DNA from: Streptomyces olivaceus | Lineage (GTDB): Bacteria; Actinomycetota; Actinomycetes; Streptomycetales; Streptomycetaceae | DNA length: 64,000 bases | Assembly (NCBI RefSeq): GCF_000721235.1 | Contig: NZ_JOFH01000041.1 | Coordinates: forward strand, 1-64,000 | Direction of reading: 5' to 3' | Part shown: piece after piece, positions 15,828-23,956 of the stretch | Layout: each line of letters opens with the position of its first letter | Position numbering within the stretch: the first letter of the stretch is position 1 | Program-made: the position numbers and the translations under genes | The notes under the pieces: generated by a model | Database searches by the model: none | Seen by the model: only the letters and a program-made list of their open reading frames with translations | Told to the model about the DNA's origin: nothing

Positions 15828-18080
15828 GTGGCCACGTTCCTCTACAAACTCGGCCGGCTCGCCTTTCGCCGACGGCATTTCGTCGCCCTGATATGGGTGG
15901 CCCTGCTGACGCTCGCCGGCGTCGGCGCGGCCAGCGCCCCGCCCGCCGGCAACTCCTCCTTCTCCATCCCCGGCACGGAGGCCCAGAAGGCCTTCGACCT
16001 GCTGGAACAGCGCTTCCCGGGCCAGAGTGCCGACGGGGCGACCGCTCGCGTCGTCTTCAAGGCGCCCTCCGGCGAGAAGATGACCGACGCCGGGAACAGG
16101 GCGACCGTCGAGAAGACCGTCGACGACCTGGCGGACGGCTCCGAGGTCGCCTCGGTCGCCGACCCCTACCAGGGCGACGCCGTCAGCAAGGACGGCGCGA
16201 TCGCCTACGCGTCGGTGAAGTACGACGTCTCCGGCATGGAGCTGGAGGAGTCGACCAAGGACGCCCTGGAGGACGCCGCCCAGCAGGCGCGCGACGCCGG
16301 GCTGATCGTCGAGGTCGGCGGTGACGCGCTCCAGGCCGTGCCGGAGACCGGCGCCACCGAGATCATCGGCATCGCGGTCGCCGCCGTCGTCCTGGTCATC
16401 ACCTTCGGTTCCCTGGTCGCCGCCGGGCTGCCGCTGCTGACCGCGCTGATCGGCGTGGGCATCGGCGTCTCCACGATCACCGCCCTGGCCAGCGCACTCG
16501 AACTCGGCTCGACCACCTCTATCCTGGCCATGATGATCGGCCTCGCGGTCGGCATCGACTACGCCCTGTTCATCGTCTCGCGCTACCGCGCGGAACTGGC
16601 CGAGGGACGGGAGCGCGAGGAGGCCGCCGGACGGGCGGTCGGCACCGCGGGCTCCGCGGTGGTCTTCGCCGGTCTCACCGTCGTCATCGCCCTCGTCGGC
16701 CTCGCGGTCGTCAACATCCCGATGCTCACCAAGATGGGTGTCGCGGCGGCCGGTACCGTCGCCGTCGCCGTCCTGATCGCCCTCACGATGATCCCCGCGC
16801 TGCTCGGCTACGCCGGACGCAGGGTCAAGCCCGCCGGCGCGAAGGGGAGGCTGCTCGGCCGCTCCCGCAAGGGCGCGGAGCAGCCGGAGGGCCAGTCGGC
16901 AGGCCGGTCGGAGGGGCAGCCCAAGGCCAACCTCGGCACCCGCTGGGCGAGCTTCGTCGTCCGCCGGCCCCTCGCCGTCCTCCTCCTGGGCGTCGTCGGC
17001 CTCGGCGTCGCCGCGATCCCCGCCGCCTCCCTGGAGCTGGGCCTGCCCGACGACGGCTCCCAGCCGACGTCCACGACCCAGCGTCGCGCCTACGACCTGC
17101 TGTCCGACGGCTTCGGCGCGGGCTTCAACGGTCCGCTGATGGTCGTGGTCGACGGAAAGGGCGCCGCCTCCCCGGACGACGCCTTCACCAGCGTCTCCGA
17201 CGAGATCAAGGACCTCGACGGCGTCGTGGCGGTGACCCCGCCCGCGCCCAACAAGGCCGGTGACACCGCGACCATCACCGTGATCCCGGACTCCAAGCCG
17301 TCCTCCGTCCAGACCGAGGACCTGGTGCACGCCATCCGGGACGCGGGCGGCGACGTCAAGGCGGACACCGGTGCGGAGACGCTGGTCACCGGCTCGACGG
17401 CGATGAACATCGACGTCAGCGAGAAGCTGAACGACGCGCTGGTGCCGTACCTGGTGCTGGTCGTCGGCCTGGCCTTCCTCCTCCTCATCGTGGTCTTCCG
17501 CTCGATCCTGGTCCCGCTGAAGGCGGCCCTCGGCTTCCTGCTCTCCGTCCTGGCGGCGCTCGGCGCGGTCGTCGCGGTCTTCCAGTGGGGCTGGCTGTCC
17601 GGCCTGATGGGCGTCGAGGAGACCGGACCGGTCATGTCGATGATGCCGATCTTCATGGTCGGCGTGGTCTTCGGACTGGCCATGGACTACGAGGTCTTCC
17701 TGGTCACCCGCATGCGGGAGGCCTACGTCCACGGCGAGAAGCCCAACCAGGCGGTCGTCACCGGCTTCAAGCACGGCGCCCGGGTCGTCACGGCCGCGGC
17801 CGTGATCATGATGGCGGTCTTCGCGGGCTTCATCGGCTCCAGCGAGTCGATGGTCAAGATGATCGGCTTCGGCCTGGCGATCGCCGTCTTCTTCGACGCC
17901 TTCGTCGTCCGCATGGCCATCGTGCCGGCGGTCCTCGCCCTGCTCGGCAAGCGGGCCTGGTGGCTGCCCAGGTGGCTGGACCGCGCCCTGCCCAACGTGG
18001 ACGTCGAGGGCGAGGGGCTGCGCACGGCCGAGGAGCGGCGCTCCGACCCCGACGAGGACCGGGAGCTGGTACGCACCTGA
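15828..18080 (+). CDS. MMPL/RND family membrane transporter
   Basis: The 750-residue protein has the MMPL plan twice over: one N-terminal helix, an extracytoplasmic domain (about residues 40-180), and a bundle of helices, then the same again in the second half (helices near 385-400 and 535-700). Proton-relay Asp-Tyr pairs are visible in both halves: VGIDYALFIVSRYR (near 243) and AMDYEVFLVTRMRE (near 620). MMPL proteins export lipids, siderophores or drugs by proton motive force. The GTG start at 15828 leads directly into the basic first helix. Gln/Gly/Arg repeats in the central cytoplasmic loop are unusual but harmless. Confidence 0.9.
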   Translation: MATFLYKLGRLAFRRRHFVALIWVALLTLAGVGAASAPPAGNSSFSIPGTEAQKAFDLLEQRFPGQSADGATARVVFKAPSGEKMTDAGNRATVEKTVDDLADGSEVASVADPYQGDAVSKDGAIAYASVKYDVSGMELEESTKDALEDAAQQARDAGLIVEVGGDALQAVPETGATEIIGIAVAAVVLVITFGSLVAAGLPLLTALIGVGIGVSTITALASALELGSTTSILAMMIGLAVGIDYALFIVSRYRAELAEGREREEAAGRAVGTAGSAVVFAGLTVVIALVGLAVVNIPMLTKMGVAAAGTVAVAVLIALTMIPALLGYAGRRVKPAGAKGRLLGRSRKGAEQPEGQSAGRSEGQPKANLGTRWASFVVRRPLAVLLLGVVGLGVAAIPAASLELGLPDDGSQPTSTTQRRAYDLLSDGFGAGFNGPLMVVVDGKGAASPDDAFTSVSDEIKDLDGVVAVTPPAPNKAGDTATITVIPDSKPSSVQTEDLVHAIRDAGGDVKADTGAETLVTGSTAMNIDVSEKLNDALVPYLVLVVGLAFLLLIVVFRSILVPLKAALGFLLSVLAALGAVVAVFQWGWLSGLMGVEETGPVMSMMPIFMVGVVFGLAMDYEVFLVTRMREAYVHGEKPNQAVVTGFKHGARVVTAAAVIMMAVFAGFIGSSESMVKMIGFGLAIAVFFDAFVVRMAIVPAVLALLGKRAWWLPRWLDRALPNVDVEGEGLRTAEERRSDPDEDRELVRT

Positions 18081-18129
18081 GCGGCCGCCTCTGACAACCA
18101 GCCGCCTCTGACAGGAGGACAGCAGACCA

Positions 18130-18170
18130 GCCGGTGAGGGCTCCGTGGGGACGGGGCTGCCCTCACCGGC
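18130..18170 (+). terminator. Hairpin terminator after mmpL
   Basis: GCCGGTGAGGGC (18130-18141) pairs perfectly with GCCCTCACCGGC (18159-18170), followed by a pyrimidine-rich run ending TTTTCC. It stops the mmpL transcript ahead of the convergent MarR gene. Confidence 0.8.
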
Positions 18171-18216
18171 TTCCTCCTTTTCCACCCGGCGCCGGCCGGC
18201 GGAAAGGCGTCGGCGG

Positions 18217-18630
18217 TCAGCCGACCGCGGGCAGCGAGGGCGTCAGCAGCTCCCGTGCGGCGGCGTCCTCGTCGGCTGCGGCGCGCAGGGTGCCCTCCAC
18301 CGTCGCGGTGGCCTCACGGAAGAGCGCGAGTCCGGCGGGGGTGAGCCGGACCTGGAAGCCGCGGCCGTCCCCGGGGGACGGCTTGCGCGCCACGTAGTCC
18401 GCGTTGACCATCTGCGTGAGCAGCCGGGAGACCTGCGGCTGGCTCCGCGAGGAGCGCGCGGTCAGCTCGCCCGACCGGATCCAGTCCTGCTCGTCCCACA
18501 TCACTTCCATGATGTCGTACGCGCTCACGCAGAGGTTGTGCCGTTCCGAGAGGGCGCGCTCCAGCGCCTGGTTCAGGCGTGCGCCGACGCGGACGAAGGT
18601 CAGCCACTGGTCACCGAGAGAGTTCACCAC
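18217..18630 (-). CDS. MarR family transcriptional regulator
   Basis: The 137-residue winged-helix protein has the MarR core: SRSQPQVSRLLTQMVNADYVARKPSPGDGRGFQVRLTPAGLALF, with the wing D-G-R-G-F. It starts at GTG 18630 (a second GTG follows at once). It is divergent from a DHA2 exporter with an 80-base gap containing an AT-rich palindrome, so it is the likely repressor of that exporter and of itself. Confidence 0.9.
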   Translation of the reverse strand: MVNSLGDQWLTFVRVGARLNQALERALSERHNLCVSAYDIMEVMWDEQDWIRSGELTARSSRSQPQVSRLLTQMVNADYVARKPSPGDGRGFQVRLTPAGLALFREATATVEGTLRAAADEDAAARELLTPSLPAVG

Positions 18631-18660
18631 GTCCTTGAGTCTAGGATCCTCCCTCCGGCT

Positions 18661-18690
18661 TGTCTATTCATTCGAATACATATAGCTTCC
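18661..18690. promoter_or_regulatory. AT-rich promoter/operator between MarR and MFS genes
   Basis: This stretch is conspicuously AT-rich for the genome and is centred on ATTCGAAT (18670-18677), a perfect 8-bp palindrome flanked by TATTC and ATACA. A TATAGC-like -10 box overlaps it. This layout suits MarR repression of the exporter. Confidence 0.55.
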
Positions 18691-18710
18691 CCGGCGTGGA
18701 AGGAGACGAC

Positions 18711-20150
18711 ATGACAGAAGCGATGACCGAGGCGGTGGAGGAGCGGCAGCCACCGGCGGCGCCCTGGACCCCGATGGCCGTGGTGGGTGTGGCCCAGCTG
18801 ATGGTCATGCTGGACTCGACCGTGGTGAACGTGGCGCTGCCCTCGATCGGCGGTGAGCTGCCGGCCGGGCCCTCGGCCCTGCAGTGGACCATCAGCGCCT
18901 ACGTCCTGGTGTACGGGAGCCTGCTGCTGTTCGGCGGTCGGCTGGCCGACGTGGTGGGCAGGCGGCGCTCGTTCCTGGCGGGGCTGACGCTCTTCACGGC
19001 CGCGTCGGTGCTCTGCGGACTGGCCGGGAACGAGGAACTGCTCGTGACCGGGCGGGCGTTGCAGGGGCTGGGGGCGGCGCTGCTGTCGGCCGCCGCCCTG
19101 TCGATCGTGCTGGCCGTCTACCAGGTCCCCCAGCAGCGGAAGATCGCGCTCACCGTCTGGAGCGGCCTGGGCGTGCTCGGCGCGACGATCGGCGTCGTAC
19201 TGGGCGGCCTCATCGTGACGGCGATCAGCTGGCGCTGGGCGTTCCTGATCAACATCCCGGTGGGTGTCGCGGCCTTCGCCGCCGCGCTGCGCAGCCTCCC
19301 CGCCCTGGCCGCGAGCGGATCACGACCGCTGCGCGTCCCCACGGCGGCCCTGGCCACACTGGGCCTGGCCTGCCTCTCGTTCGGCCTGATCCGTCTGCAG
19401 GACGGCGCGACCACGGCATCCGCGTGGATCAGCCTCGCCGCCGCCGCGGTCCTGCTCACGGTGCTGACCCTGACGGAGCTGTCCGCATCCGATCCGCTGC
19501 TCCCGCTCCACCTGCTGCGCATCCCGACCTACTGGCTGTCCAGCGCCGGACTGCTGCTGGCCGCCGCGGTGATGATCAGCAGCTCCTACCTGGCCAGCAT
19601 CTACTTCCAGCAGGTGCACGACATGAGCGCCCTGGCCGCCGGCCTGGCCCTGCTGCCGATGGGCCTGGCCTCGCTGGTCGTCGCCCTGGTCGTGCCGAAG
19701 CTGGTCGCCGCGCTCGGCCCCGGGGGCCTCTACATCGCGGGCGCCGTGGCCCAGCTCGCCGGCGCCGGGTTCCTCGCGACCGGTACGTCCGGCGTGGCGG
19801 CGACCGTCGTCGCGCTGGCCGTCATCGGTGCCGGGCTGCCCAGCTCGTTCGTGCCGCTGTACGGGATCGGCAGCTCCCACGTCCGGCTCCAGGAGTCCGG
19901 CGTGGGCTCGGGCCTGCTGAACACCTTCAACCAGACCGGCGCCGCCCTCGGCATCGCCGTGGTCGGCACGATCCTCGCGGCCACCGTCCGGGACGAGTCA
20001 GGCTCCGGCGCGACCGCCGCCGACGCGACCACGACCGGAGTGGGCCACGGCTTCCTGGCGCTGGCCTGCTGCGCCCTGCTCGCGCTGGTCGTCGCCCTGG
20101 CCCTGCACCGACTGACCCGCCCGTCCCCGCCCGCCACCCGGCAGACGTGA
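18711..20150 (+). CDS. DHA2-family MFS drug exporter
   Basis: The 479-residue protein is an EmrB/QacA-type 14-helix proton antiporter. It shows motif D1 at the first helix (QLMVMLDSTVVNVALPSI), motif A (GGRLADVVGRRRSFLAG) and the DHA2 motif C (GLGVLGATIGVVLGGLI). It begins at ATG 18711 with AAGGAG ten bases before. It lies immediately upstream of the amidase (13-base gap), so it may be transcribed with it and serve the biosynthetic locus as its exporter; MarR control is implied by the divergent gene. Confidence 0.9.
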   Translation: MTEAMTEAVEERQPPAAPWTPMAVVGVAQLMVMLDSTVVNVALPSIGGELPAGPSALQWTISAYVLVYGSLLLFGGRLADVVGRRRSFLAGLTLFTAASVLCGLAGNEELLVTGRALQGLGAALLSAAALSIVLAVYQVPQQRKIALTVWSGLGVLGATIGVVLGGLIVTAISWRWAFLINIPVGVAAFAAALRSLPALAASGSRPLRVPTAALATLGLACLSFGLIRLQDGATTASAWISLAAAAVLLTVLTLTELSASDPLLPLHLLRIPTYWLSSAGLLLAAAVMISSSYLASIYFQQVHDMSALAAGLALLPMGLASLVVALVVPKLVAALGPGGLYIAGAVAQLAGAGFLATGTSGVAATVVALAVIGAGLPSSFVPLYGIGSSHVRLQESGVGSGLLNTFNQTGAALGIAVVGTILAATVRDESGSGATAADATTTGVGHGFLALACCALLALVVALALHRLTRPSPPATRQT

Positions 20151-20163
20151 AAGGTATCCGCCC

Positions 20164-21546
20164 GTGAACTCCGTGTCCCACGTTCCGCCCGGCAGCGACC
20201 CCGTCGAGGAGGCGATCGAGCGCTCACGCCGCGTCTGCGGACAGGTCGACGACGACCTCGGGATCCTCGTGACCCCGCTGCACGACCGCGCCCTGCGGTC
20301 GCACCGCGCCGACCCCCGGGGCGGTCCGCTGACCGGGGTGACGCTCGGGGTGAAGGACGTCATCTTCGAGTCCTCGGCCCCCGCCTCCGCCCAGAGCGAC
20401 GTCCGCCTGGCGGAGTGGCCCGAGGGGCAGCCCGAGGCCACGGCGGTCTCGCGGCTGAAGGAGGCGGGCGCCGTCGTGGTCGGCAAGACCGCCACCATGG
20501 AGTACGCGCTGGGCGTCCAGGACGGCTCCGGCCGGGGGCCGGTCAGCCGCAACCCCTGGATGACCGACCGCTGGGCCGGGGGATCGAGTTCCGGCTCGGG
20601 CAGCGGTGTGCTGACGGGCTGCTTCGACGCCGCCCTCGCCACGGACACGACCGGCAGCCTCCGCATCCCGGCCGCCTATACGGGCACCACCGGGTTGAAG
20701 GCGACCCGGGGGCGCGTGCCGACCACCGGGACGTACCCGCTGGCACCCTCTCTGGACGCGGTCGGGCCGGTCGCCGGCTCCATCGACCTGTGCGCCAGGC
20801 TGCTCCAGGTGATGGCCGGCCCGGACGACGCCGACCCCGTCGCCCCGGACGTCGAGGCGGGCGACTACCTGTCGGCGCTGACGGCGGACGTGTCGGGGCT
20901 GCGGGTCGGGGTCGACCACCTCACGGCGTACGCGGACGGCGGCGTGGATCCGGCCCAGCCCGCGGTCTTCGAGCGGGCGCTGAAAGACCTGGACACGCTG
21001 GGGATGCGGCGCTCCGCCGTCGAAGTGCCCGGGTACCAGCTGCTCAACGTCGTCGGCAACGTGATCATGCTGGCCGAGGCACACGAAATCCACCACGACG
21101 CGCTCGTCCGCGACTGGGCCCGGTACGGCCGGGGAGCCCGGTGGGTGTTCACGGCCGGCGAGTCCATCTCCTCGCGCGACTACCTCCGCGCCCAGCGGCT
21201 GCGGGCCACGCTCTCCCAGCAGGTGCAGGCACTCTTCGACCACGTCGACCTGCTGATCACGCCTACGTGCCACCTCGGTGCCCCGAGGCTGGACGGCATG
21301 CACCCGCTGGACCCCTCGACGTATCTGGCGTCCATGCACACGACGGCCTGGAGTGTCACCGGGCACCCTGTGGCCGTCGTCCCGGCGGGCTTCACCGGGG
21401 ACGGGCTCCCGCTGTCCCTGTCGATCGTCGGGCCGTACTGGCGCGAGGACCGGGTCGTAGCCGCCGCAGCGGCCTTCCAGAGCCTCACCGACCACCATCG
21501 GCAGCGCCCCGCCGCGCTGTCGCTCGCCACCCAGGAGAGCCGATGA
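20164..21546 (+). CDS. Amidase signature family hydrolase
   Basis: The 460-residue enzyme has the amidase-signature triad: Lys64 (GVKDVI), cis-Ser141 (GGSSSGSG) and nucleophile Ser165 (DTTGSLRIPA). The 24-residue Ser-Ser spacing equals that of characterised members. The family hydrolyses or transfers amide nitrogen; the substrate cannot be read off. The start is GTG 20164. Its stop overlaps the ATG of a 54-residue ORF that may be a structural partner, as AtzG is for AtzE. It follows the MFS exporter and lies beside the fatty-acyl locus, so it could trim or mature the product. Confidence 0.9.
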   Translation: MNSVSHVPPGSDPVEEAIERSRRVCGQVDDDLGILVTPLHDRALRSHRADPRGGPLTGVTLGVKDVIFESSAPASAQSDVRLAEWPEGQPEATAVSRLKEAGAVVVGKTATMEYALGVQDGSGRGPVSRNPWMTDRWAGGSSSGSGSGVLTGCFDAALATDTTGSLRIPAAYTGTTGLKATRGRVPTTGTYPLAPSLDAVGPVAGSIDLCARLLQVMAGPDDADPVAPDVEAGDYLSALTADVSGLRVGVDHLTAYADGGVDPAQPAVFERALKDLDTLGMRRSAVEVPGYQLLNVVGNVIMLAEAHEIHHDALVRDWARYGRGARWVFTAGESISSRDYLRAQRLRATLSQQVQALFDHVDLLITPTCHLGAPRLDGMHPLDPSTYLASMHTTAWSVTGHPVAVVPAGFTGDGLPLSLSIVGPYWREDRVVAAAAAFQSLTDHHRQRPAALSLATQESR

Positions 21547-21707
21547 GTATCAGTCAGCTGCCCGACCTCACCGACGAGGACCGGCAGGCGGTGGCGGCGG
21601 CGGCCCAAGTGGTCCAGCAGCTCACCTCGGTCCTGCGGGACATCCCCTGCGACGTGACCACACCCGTTCCCGCAGGCCGGGCGCCGCTGCCGGTGCGGCG
21701 GTCCTGA
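21543..21707 (+). CDS. 54-residue protein coupled to the amidase, possibly AtzG/GatC-like
   Basis: The ATG overlaps the amidase stop (ATGA), which argues that this is a real, coupled gene. The sequence is a helical N-terminal part (LPDLTDEDRQAVAAAAQVV) followed by a Pro-rich tail (TPVPAGRAPLPVRRS). Small proteins of this shape, GatC and AtzG (DUF4089), wrap around amidase subunits and end in a similar Pro/Arg-rich strand. That is a resemblance in size, layout and context, not a motif match. It could instead be an unrelated small peptide. A perfect 17-bp terminator closes the unit. Confidence 0.6.
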   Translation: MSISQLPDLTDEDRQAVAAAAQVVQQLTSVLRDIPCDVTTPVPAGRAPLPVRRS

Positions 21708-21740
21708 CCGCGGGAACCGCGACGGAATGCGCGGTTCCAT

Positions 21741-21778
21741 TACGTCGGCCCGGAACCGTCGGGTTCCGGGCCGACGTA
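21741..21778 (+). terminator. Strong 17-bp hairpin terminator
   Basis: Arms 21741-21757 and 21762-21778 are exact reverse complements with the loop GTCG, followed by TGTTC. It ends the MFS-amidase-small protein transcript and is convergent with the HxlR gene. Confidence 0.85.
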
Positions 21779-21883
21779 TGTTCAAAAAGCAGGTAAAGAA
21801 ATACCTTCCATTCCCCGGTCGGCGAATGCTGCGGTGAATGGGGAACGGCTGGTTCTCACCGCTCCGGTTAATCCGTTAATGGA

Positions 21884-22264
21884 TCAACCATCAACACTTC
21901 TCGCCATCTGCAGTGGACGTGAGTTTTGTGTGTCGAAGTTCACTCGCGCTTCTTCGATGCGCGGCGTGTTCTCGCTCGACCAGTCCACGATGGTCCGCAC
22001 GGCCCGCAGGAGGCTCAGTCCCAGCGGCGTCAGGTGGTAGGTGACGCTCGGTGGCCGGTCGTCGACGACCCAGCGCTCCACCAGGCCGTCCCTCTCCAGT
22101 CGCACCAGCGTCTCGGACAGTACCTTCGCGGACACGCCGCTCAGGGCAGCCCTGATGTCGCTGAAGCGGGTGACTCCCTGTGAGATCTGGCTGCAGATGG
22201 GCATGGTCCACCGTTCGCCTATGCGGCTGAGGACCGGGCGTGCAGGACAAGTCTGCCGTTCCAT
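21884..22264 (-). CDS. HxlR family transcriptional regulator
   Basis: The 126-residue protein has the HxlR fold: CPARPVLSRIGERWTMPICSQI at the N-terminus with two cysteines (Cys6, Cys19), then FSDIRAALSGVSAKVLSETLVRLERDGLVER, the winged helix. Some HxlR proteins sense thiol or electrophile stress through a similar cysteine. It begins at ATG 22264 and is divergent from the fatty-acyl biosynthetic genes. Two inverted repeats lie in the 131-base gap, so it is the probable pathway regulator. A conventional GTG or TTG start is not needed. Confidence 0.9.
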   Translation of the reverse strand: MERQTCPARPVLSRIGERWTMPICSQISQGVTRFSDIRAALSGVSAKVLSETLVRLERDGLVERWVVDDRPPSVTYHLTPLGLSLLRAVRTIVDWSSENTPRIEEARVNFDTQNSRPLQMARSVDG

Positions 22265-22282
22265 TTCCCCCCGTTGCTGACA

Positions 22283-22298
22283 GTTACCTGAACGTAAC
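22283..22298. promoter_or_regulatory. GTTAC-N6-GTAAC operator (HxlR candidate)
   Basis: GTTAC and GTAAC are exact inverted arms around CTGAAC, 19 bases upstream of the HxlR start. Spaced short dyads of this type are typical for HxlR-family dimers. Confidence 0.65.
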
Positions 22299-22308
22299 CA
22301 GGTGTGTC

Positions 22309-22320
22309 GAACGTTAGTTC
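22309..22320. promoter_or_regulatory. GAAC-GTTA-GTTC dyad
   Basis: A second short inverted repeat, ten bases downstream of the first and 75 bases before the SCP2-like gene. It is shorter and less certain than the GTTAC site. Confidence 0.4.
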
Positions 22321-22395
22321 ATCACGATGAAGTACACAACTGCCTTCCGGTAGAAACGGACCCCGTCGCCGCTCACTCAATGCGAAGGGACCGAC

Positions 22396-22716
22396 ATGAC
22401 GACTTCGTCGTTGCACGTGAAGAATGCCCTTACCGAGGCCGCGCAGGCATCGCCCGCCTGGCATTCCGCCGGTGCCACCGTCCGCTTCGTCCTCTCCGAG
22501 CCGACGGTGGAGGTCGTCCTCGACTCCCAGGGCAAGGAGACCGACGCCCCGCCCACTCACCGGCTGGCCATCGCATGGCCGGATCTGCGGGACATCGCCG
22601 CGGGCCGGCGCAGTTTCCTCCGCGCGCTGACCGGCCGGCGCTTCTCGGCCCGCGGCCCGGTGATGCAGACCCTCGCCTTCGGCCAGGCCCTGGCGACCTT
22701 CGACCTCAAGCACTGA
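22396..22716 (+). CDS. Small SCP2-like (sterol carrier) protein
   Basis: The 106-residue product (starting MTTSSLHVKNALTEAAQ) shows alternating strands followed by RLAIAWPDLRDIAAGRRSFLRALTGRRFSARGPVMQTLAFGQAL. This resembles the C-terminal half of SCP2-type lipid-carrier domains, where a loading step precedes a Gly-rich turn and a final helix. It is first in the divergent biosynthetic operon, 28 bases before the acyl-CoA dehydrogenase. A role in holding an acyl intermediate is plausible. The fold assignment is a guess from pattern; it could be an unrelated small protein. Confidence 0.6.
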   Translation: MTTSSLHVKNALTEAAQASPAWHSAGATVRFVLSEPTVEVVLDSQGKETDAPPTHRLAIAWPDLRDIAAGRRSFLRALTGRRFSARGPVMQTLAFGQALATFDLKH

Positions 22717-22744
22717 ACGCCCTCGGACGACAAGGATCCAGTCA

Positions 22745-23956
22745 ATGACGTTCACGCACTCCCCCGCCGACCACCCGCTGCTTCAGGGGCACGAGGCCGA
22801 GGCGCTGCGCCGCGCCGTCGAGTTCGCGCGGGACGGGGTGGCGCCCGGCGCCGCCGAGCGCGACGCCACCGAGAAGGGACAGGTGGACTGGGCCACCGTC
22901 CGGGAGGGGCACCGCCTGGGCCTCCTGCGGATGGCGTTGCCCCGCGAGATGGGCGGCCTCGGACTCAGCCAGCTCGGCATCGCGCTCACTCTGGAGGAGA
23001 TCGCCGCCGCCGACCCCGGGATGGCCCTGGTGTTCGGTGCCACCGGACTGTTCCAGACGCCGCTCCTCGTGAGCGGGGACGCCCCGCTCCAGGAGCGCTA
23101 CCTCACCCCCTTCCTCGGCGACGAACCCGTCCTCGCCTGCAACGCCGTGGCCGAGGAACGCAACGGGACCGACCTCGTGCTCCCTCAGAACGCCCCGCAC
23201 GCGCAGGAGATGACGACCGCCCGGCGCTCCGGCGGCGAGTACCTGCTCAACGGGACCAAGAAGTACATCACCAACGCCCCCTTCGCGACCTACGCCACCG
23301 TCCTGGCGAACCTGGACGGCTCGGCCGGCTCCACCGGGCTGACCTGCTTCGTCACCGAGCTGGAGCAGGACGGAGTCACGCGCGGCGAGGTGCACGACAA
23401 GGTCGGTTACCGCACGGCCCCCGCCGGCGAGCTGGTCTTCGAGAACGCGCGGGTGCCCGAGGGCAACGTCGTCGGTGACGAACGCGGCGGCTGGGACCTC
23501 AACGTCGCCATCGGAAACCTCACCCGGGTCGCCTGCGCCGGCGTGGCCACGGGCATCGCCCGGCACGCACTCCGGCGCGCCGTCGACTGGTGCGGCGGAC
23601 GCAGGCAGGGCGGCCGACTGCTCCACGAACACCAGATGTCCGCGCGGAAGCTCGCCGACATGGCGGCGCGCGTCTCCTCCGCCCGGGCGTTGTACCTGGA
23701 CGCGGCCCTCAAGGCGGACAACGTCCTGCCGACCCCGGGGTACGAGCCGGCAGTCGCCAAACTCGTCGCCGACCGGGCCGCCATCGACAACGCCGACGCC
23801 GCCATGGCGCTGATCGGCGCCCAGGCCTTCCAGCGCGACGACGGCATGGACCGGGTGCTGCGCGACGCCTACGGCCCCCGGATCTACGAGGGCAGCCCGG
23901 AAGCGCTCGCGCTCGTCATCACCGGCGAACTGTTCGACGCCCCGGGCATACGATGA
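22745..23956 (+). CDS. Acyl-CoA dehydrogenase family flavoprotein
   Basis: At 403 residues this has the acyl-CoA dehydrogenase architecture: helical N-terminal domain (GLLRMALPREMGGLGLSQLG), middle beta domain (LLNGTKKYITNAPFA; VHDKVGYRTAPAGELVFENARVP), and a helical C-terminal domain ending RDAYGPRIYEGSPEALAL. The Glu in YEGS is where the catalytic base sits in medium-chain enzymes. It would introduce an alpha,beta double bond into an acyl-CoA or acyl-ACP. Its stop overlaps the acyltransferase ATG (ATGA). There are no nearby electron-transfer flavoprotein genes, so it would use the housekeeping pair. Confidence 0.92.
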   Translation: MTFTHSPADHPLLQGHEAEALRRAVEFARDGVAPGAAERDATEKGQVDWATVREGHRLGLLRMALPREMGGLGLSQLGIALTLEEIAAADPGMALVFGATGLFQTPLLVSGDAPLQERYLTPFLGDEPVLACNAVAEERNGTDLVLPQNAPHAQEMTTARRSGGEYLLNGTKKYITNAPFATYATVLANLDGSAGSTGLTCFVTELEQDGVTRGEVHDKVGYRTAPAGELVFENARVPEGNVVGDERGGWDLNVAIGNLTRVACAGVATGIARHALRRAVDWCGGRRQGGRLLHEHQMSARKLADMAARVSSARALYLDAALKADNVLPTPGYEPAVAKLVADRAAIDNADAAMALIGAQAFQRDDGMDRVLRDAYGPRIYEGSPEALALVITGELFDAPGIR

